From NCBI RefSeq assembly GCF_002358085.1, contig NZ_NTJD01000007.1, positions 1 through 64,000 on the forward strand: a stretch of 64,000 bases of DNA. Reading direction: 5' to 3'. Shown piece by piece: positions 7,529 to 16,841 of this stretch. The notes under the pieces were generated by a model. That model saw only the letters and a program-made list of their open reading frames with translations. It had not been told where the DNA came from and did not search any database. Position 1 is the stretch's first letter. Every line of letters begins with the position of its first letter. The position numbers were made by a program, and so were the translations under genes. The stretch is from Pseudothioclava arenosa (lineage in GTDB: Bacteria > Pseudomonadota > Alphaproteobacteria > Rhodobacterales > Rhodobacteraceae).

Positions 7529-9421
7529 TCAGCCCTTGGCGTAGCCGATCGACTGCAGCGCAACCTTGATTTCGTCGAGGATCGCCGGATCGTCGATGGT
7601 CGCGGGCATCTTGTAGGGCTTGTTGTCGGCGATCGACACCATCGTGCCACGCAGGATCTTGCCCGAGCGGGTTTTCGGCAGGCGGTTGACGACGACGGCC
7701 AGCTTGAAGGCCGCAACCGGGCCGATCTGGTCGCGCACCAGCTTCACGCAATCCTTGACCACATCGGCCGGGGCGCGCGTCGCACCCTTGTTGAGGCAGA
7801 CAAAGCCCACCGGCGACTGGCCCTTGAGGTCGTCGGATACGCCGATCACGGCGCATTCGGCAACGTCGGGATGCGAGGCCAGAACCTCTTCCATCGCGCC
7901 GGTCGAAAGGCGGTGTCCCGCGACGTTGATCACGTCATCGGTGCGCGCCATGATGTAGACATAGCCGTCTTCATCCATGTAGCCCGCGTCGCCCGTCTCG
8001 TAATAGCCGGGGAAATGCTCAAGGTAGGATTTGCGATAGCGCGCCTCGGCGTTCCACAGCGTCGGCAGCGTGCCCGGAGGCAGCGGCAGCTTGATCGCGA
8101 TGGCGCCGAACTGGCCCGGCTCGACCGGGTGGCCGCCCTCGTCCAGGACCTGCACGTCATAGCCCGGCATCGGCACGGTCGGCGAGCCGATCTTGGTCGG
8201 CAGCACTTCGATCCCGATCGGGTTCGCGGCGATGGCCCAGCCGGTCTCGGTCTGCCACCAGTGGTCGACGACCGGCACGCCCAGGTGCTCCTGCGCCCAT
8301 TTCACGGTGTCGGGGTCGGCGCGCTCGCCCGCGAGGAACAGCGCCTGCAGGTCATGCAGCTTGTAGCGCTTGATCCATTCGCCGGTCGGGTCTTCGCGCT
8401 TGATCGCACGCAGAGCGGTCGGTGCGGTAAAGAAGGACTTGATGCGGTGGTTCTGGATGATCCGCCAGAACACGCCCGGGTGGGGCGTGCCGACGGGCTT
8501 GCCTTCGAACACGACGGTGGTCGCGCCGGCCAGCAGCGGCCCGTAGCAGATGTAGCTGTGGCCCACGACCCAACCCACGTCCGAGGCGGCCCAGAAGCGG
8601 TCACCCGCCTCGATGTTGTAGATCGCCTTCATCGACCAGTGCAGCGCCACGAGGTGGCCGCCGGTGTGGCGCACGACGCCTTTCGGCTGGCCGGTGGTGC
8701 CCGAGGTGTAAAGGATATAGGCGGGATGGTTGCCCTCGACCGGCACGCATTCGGCGGGCTTCACGCCGTATTGGAAGCCGTGCCAGCTGAAGTCGCGGCC
8801 TTCGACCAGTTTCGCCACTTCCTGCTCACGCTGGAAGATGACGCAGAATTCGGGTTTGTGCTCGGCCTGTTCGATGGCGGCATCGAGCAGCGGCTTGTAA
8901 TGCACGACGCGGTTCGGCTCGAGGCCGCAGGACGCCGCGATGATTGCCTTGGGCTGGCAGTCGTCGATGCGCACGGCAAGCTCATGCGCGGCGAAACCGC
9001 CGAACACCACCGAGTGGATCGCGCCGATCCGGGCGCAGGCGAGCATTGCTTCGAGCGCCTCGGGGATCATCGGCATGTAGATGATGACGCGGTCGCCCTT
9101 TTCGACGCCGCGCATGCGCAGCGCACCGGCGAGCGAGGCAACACGGTCGCGCAGTTCGCGATAGGTGATGCCCTTGGTCGAATGGGTGATCGGGCTTTCG
9201 TGCATGATCGCGATCTGGTCGCCGCGACCGGCCTCGACGTGGCGGTCAACCGCGTTCCAGCAGGTGTTCACCATGCCGTCCGAGAACCACTCGTAAAGCG
9301 GAGCGTTCTCTTCGAACAGCGCTTTCGAGGGTTGTTGGTCCCAGTCGATGCCCTTGGCAGCATCCATCCAGAACCCATTCGGATCCGCCTTCCAGGCGGA
9401 ATAAACCTGATCATACGACAT
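7529..9421 (-). CDS. prpE: Propionyl-CoA synthetase (AMP-forming)
   Basis: The 630-residue ligase activates propionate (and less well acetate) to its CoA ester through an acyl-AMP. Visible motifs are the P-loop YTSGTTGQPKG (238-248), GWVVGHSYICYGPLL, WWQTETG, YYETGDAGYMDEDGY and the acylation-sensitive Lys588 in RSGKIL. The N-terminal FWMDAAKGIDW and FSDGMVNTCWNAVDRHV segments and length fit PrpE better than acetyl-CoA synthetase. ATG at 9421 has GGAGGA upstream. Upstream TTTGCAAA-type motifs suggest control by a short-chain acyl-CoA regulator. Propionyl-CoA would feed the methylmalonyl-CoA route, for which mce is at 62101. Confidence 0.92.
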   Translation of the reverse strand: MSYDQVYSAWKADPNGFWMDAAKGIDWDQQPSKALFEENAPLYEWFSDGMVNTCWNAVDRHVEAGRGDQIAIMHESPITHSTKGITYRELRDRVASLAGALRMRGVEKGDRVIIYMPMIPEALEAMLACARIGAIHSVVFGGFAAHELAVRIDDCQPKAIIAASCGLEPNRVVHYKPLLDAAIEQAEHKPEFCVIFQREQEVAKLVEGRDFSWHGFQYGVKPAECVPVEGNHPAYILYTSGTTGQPKGVVRHTGGHLVALHWSMKAIYNIEAGDRFWAASDVGWVVGHSYICYGPLLAGATTVVFEGKPVGTPHPGVFWRIIQNHRIKSFFTAPTALRAIKREDPTGEWIKRYKLHDLQALFLAGERADPDTVKWAQEHLGVPVVDHWWQTETGWAIAANPIGIEVLPTKIGSPTVPMPGYDVQVLDEGGHPVEPGQFGAIAIKLPLPPGTLPTLWNAEARYRKSYLEHFPGYYETGDAGYMDEDGYVYIMARTDDVINVAGHRLSTGAMEEVLASHPDVAECAVIGVSDDLKGQSPVGFVCLNKGATRAPADVVKDCVKLVRDQIGPVAAFKLAVVVNRLPKTRSGKILRGTMVSIADNKPYKMPATIDDPAILDEIKVALQSIGYAKG

Positions 9422-9513
9422 GTGTGCCTCCTCCATGCTTGCATGCTTGTTAGGCAGGCTGAAAGATTCTCGCAAGATTGTTACAAGATTGAATCCCGGC
9501 GATCGGTAAGAAA

Positions 9514-9603
9514 TTTGCATATCGGCGTAAAATTGCCGTGCAAATGTTTGCAAAGTGTCGGCGCGTATTCAAAATTCTCTGGAGAATTTGCGATCTTTGC
9601 AAA
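9514..9603. promoter_or_regulatory. Cluster of TTTGCA(AA) half-sites upstream of prpE
   Basis: Six half-sites lie within 90 bases: TTTGCA 9514-9519, TGCAAA 9539-9544, TTTGCAAA 9547-9554, TTTGC 9587-9591 and TTTGCAAA 9596-9603 (the two octamers each hold an inverted pair). They are 93-180 bases before the prpE start. The ScfR/RamB family, including PccR of Rhodobacter, is known to bind TTTGCAAA-type motifs in front of propionyl-CoA genes. Binding here is inferred. Confidence 0.5.
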
Positions 9604-9606
9604 ATG

Positions 9607-9639
9607 CCGCCTGCGCGCCCCGGTCGGAGACGCAGGCGG
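9607..9639 (-). terminator. Terminator of maeB
   Basis: CCGCCTGCG (9607-9615) pairs perfectly with CGCAGGCGG (9631-9639). On the minus strand it follows the maeB stop by five bases and is followed by CATTTTG. Confidence 0.7.
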
Positions 9640-9644
9640 TGGCT

Positions 9645-11921
9645 TTAGCTGTAATGCGCGACCGGCGTGCCGGCGATCGCGGACATGTTCAGAAGCCCGC
9701 GCGCGGTGATCGAGGGGGTGACGATATTCACCTTGTTGCCCATTCCCATCAGGATCGGCCCGACCTCGAGCCCGCCGGCCTTGGCCTTGAGGATGTTGCG
9801 CACCCCCGAGGCGGCATCGGTATTGGCAAAGACCAGCACGTTCGCGGGACCGTCGAGGCGCGAGTTCGGCAAGAGCCGTTCACGGATGTTCGGGTCCAGC
9901 GCCGCGTCGATATGCATCTCGCCCTCATAGGCGAAATCGGGCTGGCGCATGTCGAGCATCTCGAGCGCGGCGCGCATCCGGCGCCCCGAATCCGTGTCGA
10001 GGTTGCCGAACTGGCTGTGCGAACAGAGCGCGATCTTGGGCTGCAGGCCGAAGCGGCGCACGTGGCGCGCGGCGCCGAGCACGGTCTCGGTGATCTGCTC
10101 GGGCGTCGGCTCATGGTGGACATGGGTGTCGGCGATGAACAGCGGCCCGTCTTCCAGGATCATCAGGCTGAGCGCGCCGACCGGGTGCAGCCCGCCGCGC
10201 GCCAGCAGCTGGCGGACATAGCTGAGGTGCCACAGATACTGCCCGAAGGTGCCGCAGATCATGCTGTCGGCATCTCCGCGATGCACGGCCACGGCGGCGA
10301 TCGCGGTGGTGTTGGTGCGCATGATCGCGCGGGCGAGGTCAGGCGTCACGCCACGGCGCGCCATCAGCTCGTGGTAGGTGCCCCAATAGTCGCGATAGCG
10401 CGGGTCGTCGTTGGGGTTGACGATTTCCAGGTCCGACAGGCGCAGCGGCAGGCCCGCGCGTTCGCAGCGGTGCTCGATCACCTCGGGGCGGCCGATCAGG
10501 ATCGGGCGGTCGGTGGTTTCCTCTATCATCGCGTTGGCGGCGCGCAGCACGCGCTCGTCCTCGCCCTCGGAAAAGATGATGCGCCGCTCGGCGGTGGCGG
10601 CGGCCTCGAAAACCGGGCGCATCAGCAGGGCCGATTTGAACACCGAGCCGTCGAGCTTGCGTTTGTAGGCGGCGAGGTCCTCGATCGGGCGGGTAGCGAC
10701 GCCGGTGTCCATCGCGGCCTTCGCCACCGAGGACGAGACCACGCCGATCAGCCGCGGATCGAAGGGTTTCGGGATCAGGTAATCGACGCCGAAGGTCATC
10801 TTTTCGCCGCGATAGGCCGCCGCCGCCTCGGCCGAGGTGGTGGCGCGGGCCAGTGCCGCGATGCCGTCGATGCAGGCCAGCTGCATCTCGTCGTTGATCT
10901 GCGTGGCCCCCACGTCGAGCGCGCCGCGGAAGATGAAGGGGAAGCAGAGCACGTTATTGACCTGGTTCGGAAAATCCGAGCGGCCCGTGGCGATGATCGC
11001 GTCGGGGGCGACGGTGCGCACCTCGTCGGGCAGGATTTCCGGGGTCGGGTTCGCCAGCGCGAAGATGATCGGCTGCGGGGTCATTTTCGCGACCATTTCG
11101 GCCTTGAGCACGCCCGGGCCGGAGAGGCCGAGGAACATGTCGGCGCCGTCGATCACCTCGTCCAGCGTGCGCAGGTCGGATTTCTGCGCATAGGCCGCCT
11201 TTTGCGGGTTCATGTCGACTTCGCGGCCCTCGTAGACCAGCCCGTGAATGTCGCAGAGCCAGACATTCTCCCGTTTGACGCCCAGCTTGAGCAGCATGTT
11301 CAGGCAGGCGATGCCCGCCGCGCCGCCGCCGGTCGAGACGATCTTGACCTCGTCGAATTTCTTGCCAGCCAGATGCAGCGCGTTGGTCGCCGCCGCGCCC
11401 ACCACGATGGCAGTGCCGTGCTGGTCGTCGTGGAAGACCGGAATGTTCATCCGCTCGCGGCAGATCTGTTCGACGATGAAGCAGTCGGGGGCCTTGATGT
11501 CCTCGAGGTTGATCGCGCCGAACGAGGGCTCCATCGCGCAGACGATCTCGGCGAGCTTGACCGGGTCGGGCTGGTTCAGCTCGATGTCGAAACAGTCGAT
11601 ATTGGCGAATTTCTTGAACAGGACGGCCTTGCCCTCCATCACGGGCTTCGAGGCCAGCGCGCCAATATTGCCCAGCCCCAGCACCGCGGTGCCGTTCGAG
11701 ACCACCGCAACGAGGTTGCCGCGCGCGGTGTAGCGGGCGGCGGCGGTCGGGTCGGCTTTGATCTCAAGACAGGCCTCAGCGACGCCCGGGGAATAGGCGC
11801 GGCTCAGGTCGCGGCCGTTCGCCAGCGGCTTGGTGGCGCGGATCTCGAGTTTTCCCGGCTTGGGGAATTCGTGATAATCAAGTGCGGCTTGACGCGCGCT
11901 GTCCTGTCTTGCTTCGTCCAT
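9645..11921 (-). CDS. maeB: NADP-type malic enzyme with C-terminal phosphotransacetylase-like domain
   Basis: The 758-residue cytosolic enzyme oxidatively decarboxylates malate to pyruvate. The N-terminal malic domain has SRAYSPGVAEAC, the catalytic-lysine region, the nucleotide fold VSTGGGAAGIACLN and ATGRSDFPNQVNNVL; the C-terminal half (from about 430, FSEGEDERVLRAANAM) is the PTA-like regulatory domain typical of MaeB. ATG at 11921 has GGGAGGG upstream; the frame continues 60 codons further but without family similarity. It lies behind prpE on the same strand and may share the outflow of propionate-derived succinate. Confidence 0.95.
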   Translation of the reverse strand: MDEARQDSARQAALDYHEFPKPGKLEIRATKPLANGRDLSRAYSPGVAEACLEIKADPTAAARYTARGNLVAVVSNGTAVLGLGNIGALASKPVMEGKAVLFKKFANIDCFDIELNQPDPVKLAEIVCAMEPSFGAINLEDIKAPDCFIVEQICRERMNIPVFHDDQHGTAIVVGAAATNALHLAGKKFDEVKIVSTGGGAAGIACLNMLLKLGVKRENVWLCDIHGLVYEGREVDMNPQKAAYAQKSDLRTLDEVIDGADMFLGLSGPGVLKAEMVAKMTPQPIIFALANPTPEILPDEVRTVAPDAIIATGRSDFPNQVNNVLCFPFIFRGALDVGATQINDEMQLACIDGIAALARATTSAEAAAAYRGEKMTFGVDYLIPKPFDPRLIGVVSSSVAKAAMDTGVATRPIEDLAAYKRKLDGSVFKSALLMRPVFEAAATAERRIIFSEGEDERVLRAANAMIEETTDRPILIGRPEVIEHRCERAGLPLRLSDLEIVNPNDDPRYRDYWGTYHELMARRGVTPDLARAIMRTNTTAIAAVAVHRGDADSMICGTFGQYLWHLSYVRQLLARGGLHPVGALSLMILEDGPLFIADTHVHHEPTPEQITETVLGAARHVRRFGLQPKIALCSHSQFGNLDTDSGRRMRAALEMLDMRQPDFAYEGEMHIDAALDPNIRERLLPNSRLDGPANVLVFANTDAASGVRNILKAKAGGLEVGPILMGMGNKVNIVTPSITARGLLNMSAIAGTPVAHYS

Positions 11922-12112
11922 CTGGCCCTCCCGAAACTGGTTTAGCTTTAAACTATATCGAATCCGGTTTGAAGGGGCTGGTTGCGCCACCACCTCGGTT
12001 TTCGGCGGAAAAGGGCCGGTCGTGGCCCTCTTGCATCGCGCGTGATCCCGGCGCAGGATCGAGAAAAATCGACCGGATGGACAAAACACGGTCGCAACCA
12101 ACGGAGGAAGCG

Positions 12113-12505
12113 ATGTCCCTTCTGAAGGCGGCGCGCGAGGTGCGCGAGAATGCTTATGCCCCTTATTCGAAGTTCAAGGTCGGCGCGGCGGTGCGCGGCG
12201 CCTCGGGCGTGATCTATCGCGGGGTCAATGTCGAGAACGTGGCCTATCCCGAAGGCACCTGCGCCGAAGCGGGCGCGATCGCGGCGATGATCGCGGCGGG
12301 CGAGACCGAGCTGATCGAGGTCGCGGTGATCGCCGACAGCCCGACGCCAGTGCCGCCCTGCGGCGGTTGCCGCCAGAAGCTGGCCGAGTTTGGCCGCGCC
12401 GAAACGCCGGTGACGCTGGCCACGACTGATGGCGACCGGCTTGAAACCACGATCGGTGATCTGCTGCCGGGTCGGTTCGACATGTCGCATATGGACAAGG
12501 CTTGA
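12113..12505 (+). CDS. cdd: Cytidine deaminase
   Basis: The 130-residue zinc hydrolase converts (deoxy)cytidine to (deoxy)uridine. Catalytic motifs are the proton-shuttle Glu in GTCAEAGAI (TCAE) and the zinc cysteines in PCGGCRQKLAEF. ATG at 12113 follows GGAGGAAGCG; an upstream ATG at 12077 would add 12 residues without a binding site. It is the first gene of a four-gene salvage operon, its stop overlapping the deoA start (TGATG). Confidence 0.95.
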   Translation: MSLLKAAREVRENAYAPYSKFKVGAAVRGASGVIYRGVNVENVAYPEGTCAEAGAIAAMIAAGETELIEVAVIADSPTPVPPCGGCRQKLAEFGRAETPVTLATTDGDRLETTIGDLLPGRFDMSHMDKA

Positions 12506-13812
12506 TGGAAGCACGGGCGATCATCGCGGCCTTGCGCGACGGCAAGGGGCTTACCCCCGAGGCCGCGCGCTGGTTTGCGCGGGGGCTGGCGGATGGTTCG
12601 GTCTCGGACGCGCAGGCGGGGGCCTTCGCGATGGCGGTGTTTCTGCGCGGCATTGGCCGCGAGGGGCGCGTCGCGCTGACCGAGGCGATGCGCGATTCCG
12701 GCAAGGTGATGCGCTGGGACGTGCCCGGCCCCGTGATCGACAAACATTCGACGGGCGGCATCGGAGATTCGGTGTCCTTGCTGCTGGCGCCGGCGCTGGC
12801 GGCTTGCGGCGCTTATGTGCCGATGATCTCGGGGCGCGGGCTGGGCCACACCGGCGGCACGCTCGACAAGATGGAGGCGATCGTCGGCTATCGCACCGCG
12901 CCCGATCCGGAGCTTCTGCACAAGGTGGTGCGGGATGTGGGCTGCGCGATCATCGGCGCCACCGATGACATTGCGCCTGCCGACCGTCGCCTTTACGGCA
13001 TCCGCGATATCTCGGGCACGGTCGAGAGCATTGATCTGATTACCCCCTCGATCCTGTCGAAAAAGCTGGCGGCCGGGCTGGAGGCGCTGGTGCTCGATGT
13101 GAAATGGGGCACGGGCGCCTTCATGAAGACCCGCGCCGCGGCGCATGATCTTGCGCAGGCGCTGGTCGAGACGGCGAATGGTGCGGGCTGCAAGACGGTC
13201 GCGCTGGTCACCGACATGAACCAGTCGCTGGGGCGCACGGCGGGCAATGCGCTGGAGGTGATGGAGGTGCTCGAACTGCTGACCGGCTCCGAGGTGAACC
13301 CCGATCTCTGGGCGGTGACCTCGGCACTGGGCGGCGAGGCGCTGGTGCTGGCGGGGCTGGCGGGCGATGCCGACGAGGGGCGCGCGCGTATCGACAACGC
13401 GCTGGAATCGGGGCGCGCGGCTGAGGTTTTCGGGCGGATGGTCGCGGCGCTGGGCGGGCCGATGGATTTCGTTGAACGATATCCCGATAGGCTACCCTCG
13501 GCGCCGGTGACCTATCTGGTGGCCGCGCCGCGGGCGGGGATCGTTTCGGGGGTGAATGCGGAAAGCCTCGGGCTTACGGTGGTGCGGCTGGGCGGCGGGC
13601 GGCTTGTTGGCAGCGATAAGGTGAACCCTTCGGTCGGCCTGTCGCATCTGGCCAAGATTGGCGAGACGTTCGAGGCGGGCGCGCCGCTTGCGCTGGTCCA
13701 TGCCGCCGATGCGGCGGCGGCCGAGCGCGCGGCGGCCGAGGTGATCGCGGCCTATGAACTGACCGAGGGGCCGGTTTCACCGCCCGAGTTGATCGTGGAA
13801 AGGCTGGGCTGA
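12505..13812 (+). CDS. deoA: Thymidine phosphorylase
   Basis: The 435-residue enzyme cleaves thymidine (and deoxyuridine) with phosphate into base and deoxyribose-1-phosphate. The signature KHSTGGIGDSVSLLLAP and the phosphate-binding SGRGLGHTGGTLDK block are intact, and length is typical. The ATG overlaps the cdd stop by one base and the stop overlaps the deoB start in the same way, so translation of the three genes is coupled. Product deoxyribose-1-phosphate is passed to DeoB. Confidence 0.95.
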   Translation: MEARAIIAALRDGKGLTPEAARWFARGLADGSVSDAQAGAFAMAVFLRGIGREGRVALTEAMRDSGKVMRWDVPGPVIDKHSTGGIGDSVSLLLAPALAACGAYVPMISGRGLGHTGGTLDKMEAIVGYRTAPDPELLHKVVRDVGCAIIGATDDIAPADRRLYGIRDISGTVESIDLITPSILSKKLAAGLEALVLDVKWGTGAFMKTRAAAHDLAQALVETANGAGCKTVALVTDMNQSLGRTAGNALEVMEVLELLTGSEVNPDLWAVTSALGGEALVLAGLAGDADEGRARIDNALESGRAAEVFGRMVAALGGPMDFVERYPDRLPSAPVTYLVAAPRAGIVSGVNAESLGLTVVRLGGGRLVGSDKVNPSVGLSHLAKIGETFEAGAPLALVHAADAAAAERAAAEVIAAYELTEGPVSPPELIVERLG

Positions 13813-15053
13813 TGGCGCGCGCCTTCCTGATCGTGATGGATTCCGTGGGCATCGGCGGCGCGCCGGATGCTGACCGCTTCTTTAACGGCACCACGCCCGA
13901 TACCGGCGCCAACACGCTGGGCCATATCGCCGAGGCCTGTGCTGCGGGTCGCGCGGAGCAGGGCCGCTTGGGGCCCCTGCGCCTGCCGCATCTGGACGCG
14001 CTGGGGTTTGGCGCGGCGGTGCAGCTGGCCTCGGGGCTGGCGCCGCCTGGGCTGGGTGCTGCGCCGAAAGGCCTCTGGGGTGCCGCGACCGAGGTCTCAA
14101 AAGGCAAGGACACGCCCTCGGGCCATTGGGAGCTGGCCGGGGTGCCCGTGCCCTGGGACTGGCACTATTTCCCCGACCTGACCAACAGTTTCCCGCCCGA
14201 GGTGGTCGCGGCGATCAAGGCCGCCGCCGGGACCGAGGGGATCTTGGGCAATTGCCACGCCTCGGGCACGCAGATCATCGAGGATCTGGGCGCCGAGCAC
14301 CTGCGCACCGGCTGGCCGATCTGTTACACCTCGGTCGACAGCGTGCTGCAGATTGCCGCCCACGAAGAGGCCTTCGGGCTCGATCGCCTGCTGCGGCTCT
14401 GTCAGGACATCGCGCCGCTTCTGCATGGTATGCGGGTGGGTCGCGTGATCGCGCGTCCCTTCCTTGGCACGCCGGGCCATTTCGCGCGCACGCCGAACCG
14501 GCGCGATTTCGCCATCGCGCCGCCCGCGCCGACGCTTCTGGATTGGGCGGCGGAGGCGGGGCGGATGACCCATGCAATCGGCAAGATCGGGGATATCTTC
14601 AGCCATCGCGGCGTCGGCGCGCTGCACAAGGGCAAGGGCGACGCCGATCTGGCCGCGCATCTGATCCGGCTGGCGGAGGAGGCCGAAGAGGGCAGCCTGA
14701 CCTTTGCCAATTTCGTCGAATTCGACAGCCTCTACGGCCACCGCCGCGATGTCTCGGGCTATGCGCGCGCGCTGGAATGGTTTGACGGGCAGGCGGGGGA
14801 ATTTCTGGCCCGGCTCCGTCCCGGAGACCTTGCCATCTTCACCGCCGACCATGGCAACGATCCGACCTGGACCGGCGGCGATCACACGCGCGAACGCGTG
14901 CCGGTGCTGGGCGCGATGCCGGGTGCTTCGCCGCGCGCGCTGGGCCAATGCGCCTTTGTCGACGTGGCGGCCACCGTCGCCGCCCATCTCGGCCTGCCCG
15001 AACGGGGGCCGGGCCGCGACCTTCTTGCAACCGAATCTGGGAGTACGCCATGA
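13812..15053 (+). CDS. deoB: Phosphopentomutase
   Basis: The 413-residue alkaline-phosphatase-superfamily mutase converts (deoxy)ribose-1-phosphate to the 5-phosphate. Metal-site motifs are [15 protein letters not shown] at the N-terminus, [11 protein letters not shown] and [19 protein letters not shown] near the C-terminus. Its start overlaps the deoA stop (TGATG) and its stop overlaps the upp start (ATGA). Confidence 0.95.
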   Translation: MARAFLIVMDSVGIGGAPDADRFFNGTTPDTGANTLGHIAEACAAGRAEQGRLGPLRLPHLDALGFGAAVQLASGLAPPGLGAAPKGLWGAATEVSKGKDTPSGHWELAGVPVPWDWHYFPDLTNSFPPEVVAAIKAAAGTEGILGNCHASGTQIIEDLGAEHLRTGWPICYTSVDSVLQIAAHEEAFGLDRLLRLCQDIAPLLHGMRVGRVIARPFLGTPGHFARTPNRRDFAIAPPAPTLLDWAAEAGRMTHAIGKIGDIFSHRGVGALHKGKGDADLAAHLIRLAEEAEEGSLTFANFVEFDSLYGHRRDVSGYARALEWFDGQAGEFLARLRPGDLAIFTADHGNDPTWTGGDHTRERVPVLGAMPGASPRALGQCAFVDVAATVAAHLGLPERGPGRDLLATESGSTP

Positions 15054-15682
15054 TCCCGCAGCTGACCGTCGTCGATCACCCTCTGGTGCAGCACAAGCTG
15101 ACCTTGATGCGTGAGAAACATGCCTCGACCGCGACGTTCCGAAGGCTCCTGCGCGAGATCAGCCTGCTGCTGGCCTATGAGGTCACGCGCGGGCTCGAGA
15201 TGACGACGAAGCGCATCGAGACGCCCCTGTGCGAGATGGAGGCGCCGATTCTTGGCGGCAAGAAGCTGGCGCTGGTGTCGATCTTGCGGGCGGGGAACGG
15301 GCTTCTGGACGGGGTGCTGGAGCTGGTGCCCTCGGCGCGGGTGGGCTTTGTCGGGCTTTACCGTGACGAGGCGACGCTGACGCCCGTGGAATATTACTGC
15401 AAGCTGCCGCAGGGGCTTGAGGAGCGGCTGACGATCCTCGTGGATCCGATGCTGGCGACGGGGAATTCCTCGGTCGCGGCGGTGGACCTGATGAAGGCCA
15501 AGGGCGCGCGCGACATCCGGTTCCTGTGCCTGCTGGCCGCGCCCGAAGGCGTGGCGCGGATGCAGGAGGCGCATCCCGATGTGCCGATCGTCACCGCCGC
15601 TCTCGACGATCACCTGAACGAGCATGGCTATATCGTGCCGGGTCTGGGCGACGCGGGCGACCGGATGTTCGGCACGAAATAA
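15050..15682 (+). CDS. upp: Uracil phosphoribosyltransferase
   Basis: The 210-residue enzyme makes UMP from uracil and PRPP, capturing the base released by the upstream phosphorylase. The PRPP loop is DPMLATGNS, and the uracil site [12 protein letters not shown] is at the C-terminus. The start overlaps the last codon and stop of deoB by four bases. No terminator is visible before the convergent gene, whose end is four bases away. Confidence 0.95.
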   Translation: MIPQLTVVDHPLVQHKLTLMREKHASTATFRRLLREISLLLAYEVTRGLEMTTKRIETPLCEMEAPILGGKKLALVSILRAGNGLLDGVLELVPSARVGFVGLYRDEATLTPVEYYCKLPQGLEERLTILVDPMLATGNSSVAAVDLMKAKGARDIRFLCLLAAPEGVARMQEAHPDVPIVTAALDDHLNEHGYIVPGLGDAGDRMFGTK

Positions 15683-15686
15683 CGGC

Positions 15687-16703
15687 TCAGTCGCTGCAAA
15701 TGTCGCGCAGCGCGACCCATTGGCCGTCGGCCAGAACCGGTTCGGGGGCGGGGGCGCCCTTGAACGGGTCGGCCTCGATCAGGCCGAGCACGCTCTCGCC
15801 GGACGGATCTAGCGCGAAGGCGTAGGGCGTGGCCGAGACGCCCGCTTCGGCGAAGGCCTGCAGCAAGGGCTCGTCGGCGGGGCGCGCGGGCGGCGTTTCC
15901 AAAAGCTCGCGCCCATAGCCCTTGAGATACTCGGGTGAAAGGTTGCCCGTGGTCAGCAGGCGCAGCGCCGCGAGCGGCCCGGCCCAGTCCAGAAGGTCTT
16001 GCAGCGGGTCGCGCCCGGCGCTGGCCAGATGCAGCGCGATCAACTGGCCGGCGGCGACCTCGGGCGTGTCGGGGCCCTCGATCGCATCGGCGCCGATCAC
16101 CGCGATCCGTCCCGGCAAAAGTCGCGCGCCGCGCAGCGTGCCGGGCAGGACGACGATTTCATTGGCGCCATTCAGCCGCCGCGCCAGCGCGCGCAGGGCG
16201 GAATTGCCCGCCGGGCTGCGGCAGGGCGCGCCGGTCAGCGTCGTCAGCTCGGCCAGAACCGCCCGGCCGATCTCGGTGCGCTTGGGTAGCGGCGCCACGC
16301 GCGCGGCCTGGTCGATCAGCGCGCCGGGTAGCCAGAACAGGATCAGGAGCGCCGCCAGAACGCCCAAGCCTCCGAACAGTGCCGTGCGCAGGCGCCCGGG
16401 ATGGGGGCGGCGGGCCTCGATCAGGGCGTGGACCTTCTCGATCGCGGCGATCATCGTGTCGTCGTCCAGCTCCAGCTCTTCGCCAGGCTCGTCGGAAGGG
16501 GCGTAAAGTGCGGGGCGTTTGCCGGGGTTGAGCCGGATCATCGCGGGCAGTGACCAATGCGCCAGTGCCTTCACCGCGCGATCGTCCGAGATCACCAAAG
16601 TGGCATCGCCAAAGGACAGGATCACCTGCTGGCGCTGCGCCTCGGGGGTTTCACGCCAGAGGCCCTGGGCTTCGAGCCGCTGATATTCGGGAAGCGCGGT
16701 CAT
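15687..16703 (-). CDS. Single-pass membrane protein with degenerate M48-like region
   Basis: The 338-residue product has a 105-residue cytosolic part, one transmembrane helix (about 106-128) and a periplasmic part. Residues 181-228 follow the layout of M48 peptidases: an LPG turn (NEIVVLPG), PGRIAVIGADAIE, then TPEVAAGQLIALHLASA where active enzymes have the HExxH helix. Neither the glutamate nor the second histidine is present, so peptidase activity is not expected. No gene symbol fits. The start has no strong ribosome binding site. Function unknown; it may be a scaffold or inhibitor. Confidence 0.6.
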   Translation of the reverse strand: MTALPEYQRLEAQGLWRETPEAQRQQVILSFGDATLVISDDRAVKALAHWSLPAMIRLNPGKRPALYAPSDEPGEELELDDDTMIAAIEKVHALIEARRPHPGRLRTALFGGLGVLAALLILFWLPGALIDQAARVAPLPKRTEIGRAVLAELTTLTGAPCRSPAGNSALRALARRLNGANEIVVLPGTLRGARLLPGRIAVIGADAIEGPDTPEVAAGQLIALHLASAGRDPLQDLLDWAGPLAALRLLTTGNLSPEYLKGYGRELLETPPARPADEPLLQAFAEAGVSATPYAFALDPSGESVLGLIEADPFKGAPAPEPVLADGQWVALRDICSD

Positions 16704-16787
16704 ACTGGTTAAGGCTGCTCGTTCTGTTATCGCAACAGGATAGCCGATCCGCGCCCTTGGTCAATCTGGCGCGGCGGATGGAAGAGG

Positions 16788-16830
16788 CCGGGGGCTGTCT
16801 GCCCCCGGACCCCCGAGAGTATTTGTCGCT
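16788..16830. repeat. Dispersed intergenic repeat, copy a (hairpin plus GTATTT)
   Basis: CCGGGGGC-TGTCT-GCCCCCGG makes an 8-bp stem, followed by ACCCCCGAGAGTATTTG and CGCTCGATGAAAG. The same organisation, in reverse, is at 51551-51602. It sits between the acyl-CoA synthetase end and the next minus-strand gene and may act as a transcription stop. Confidence 0.55.
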
Positions 16831-16841
16831 CGATGAAAGGG

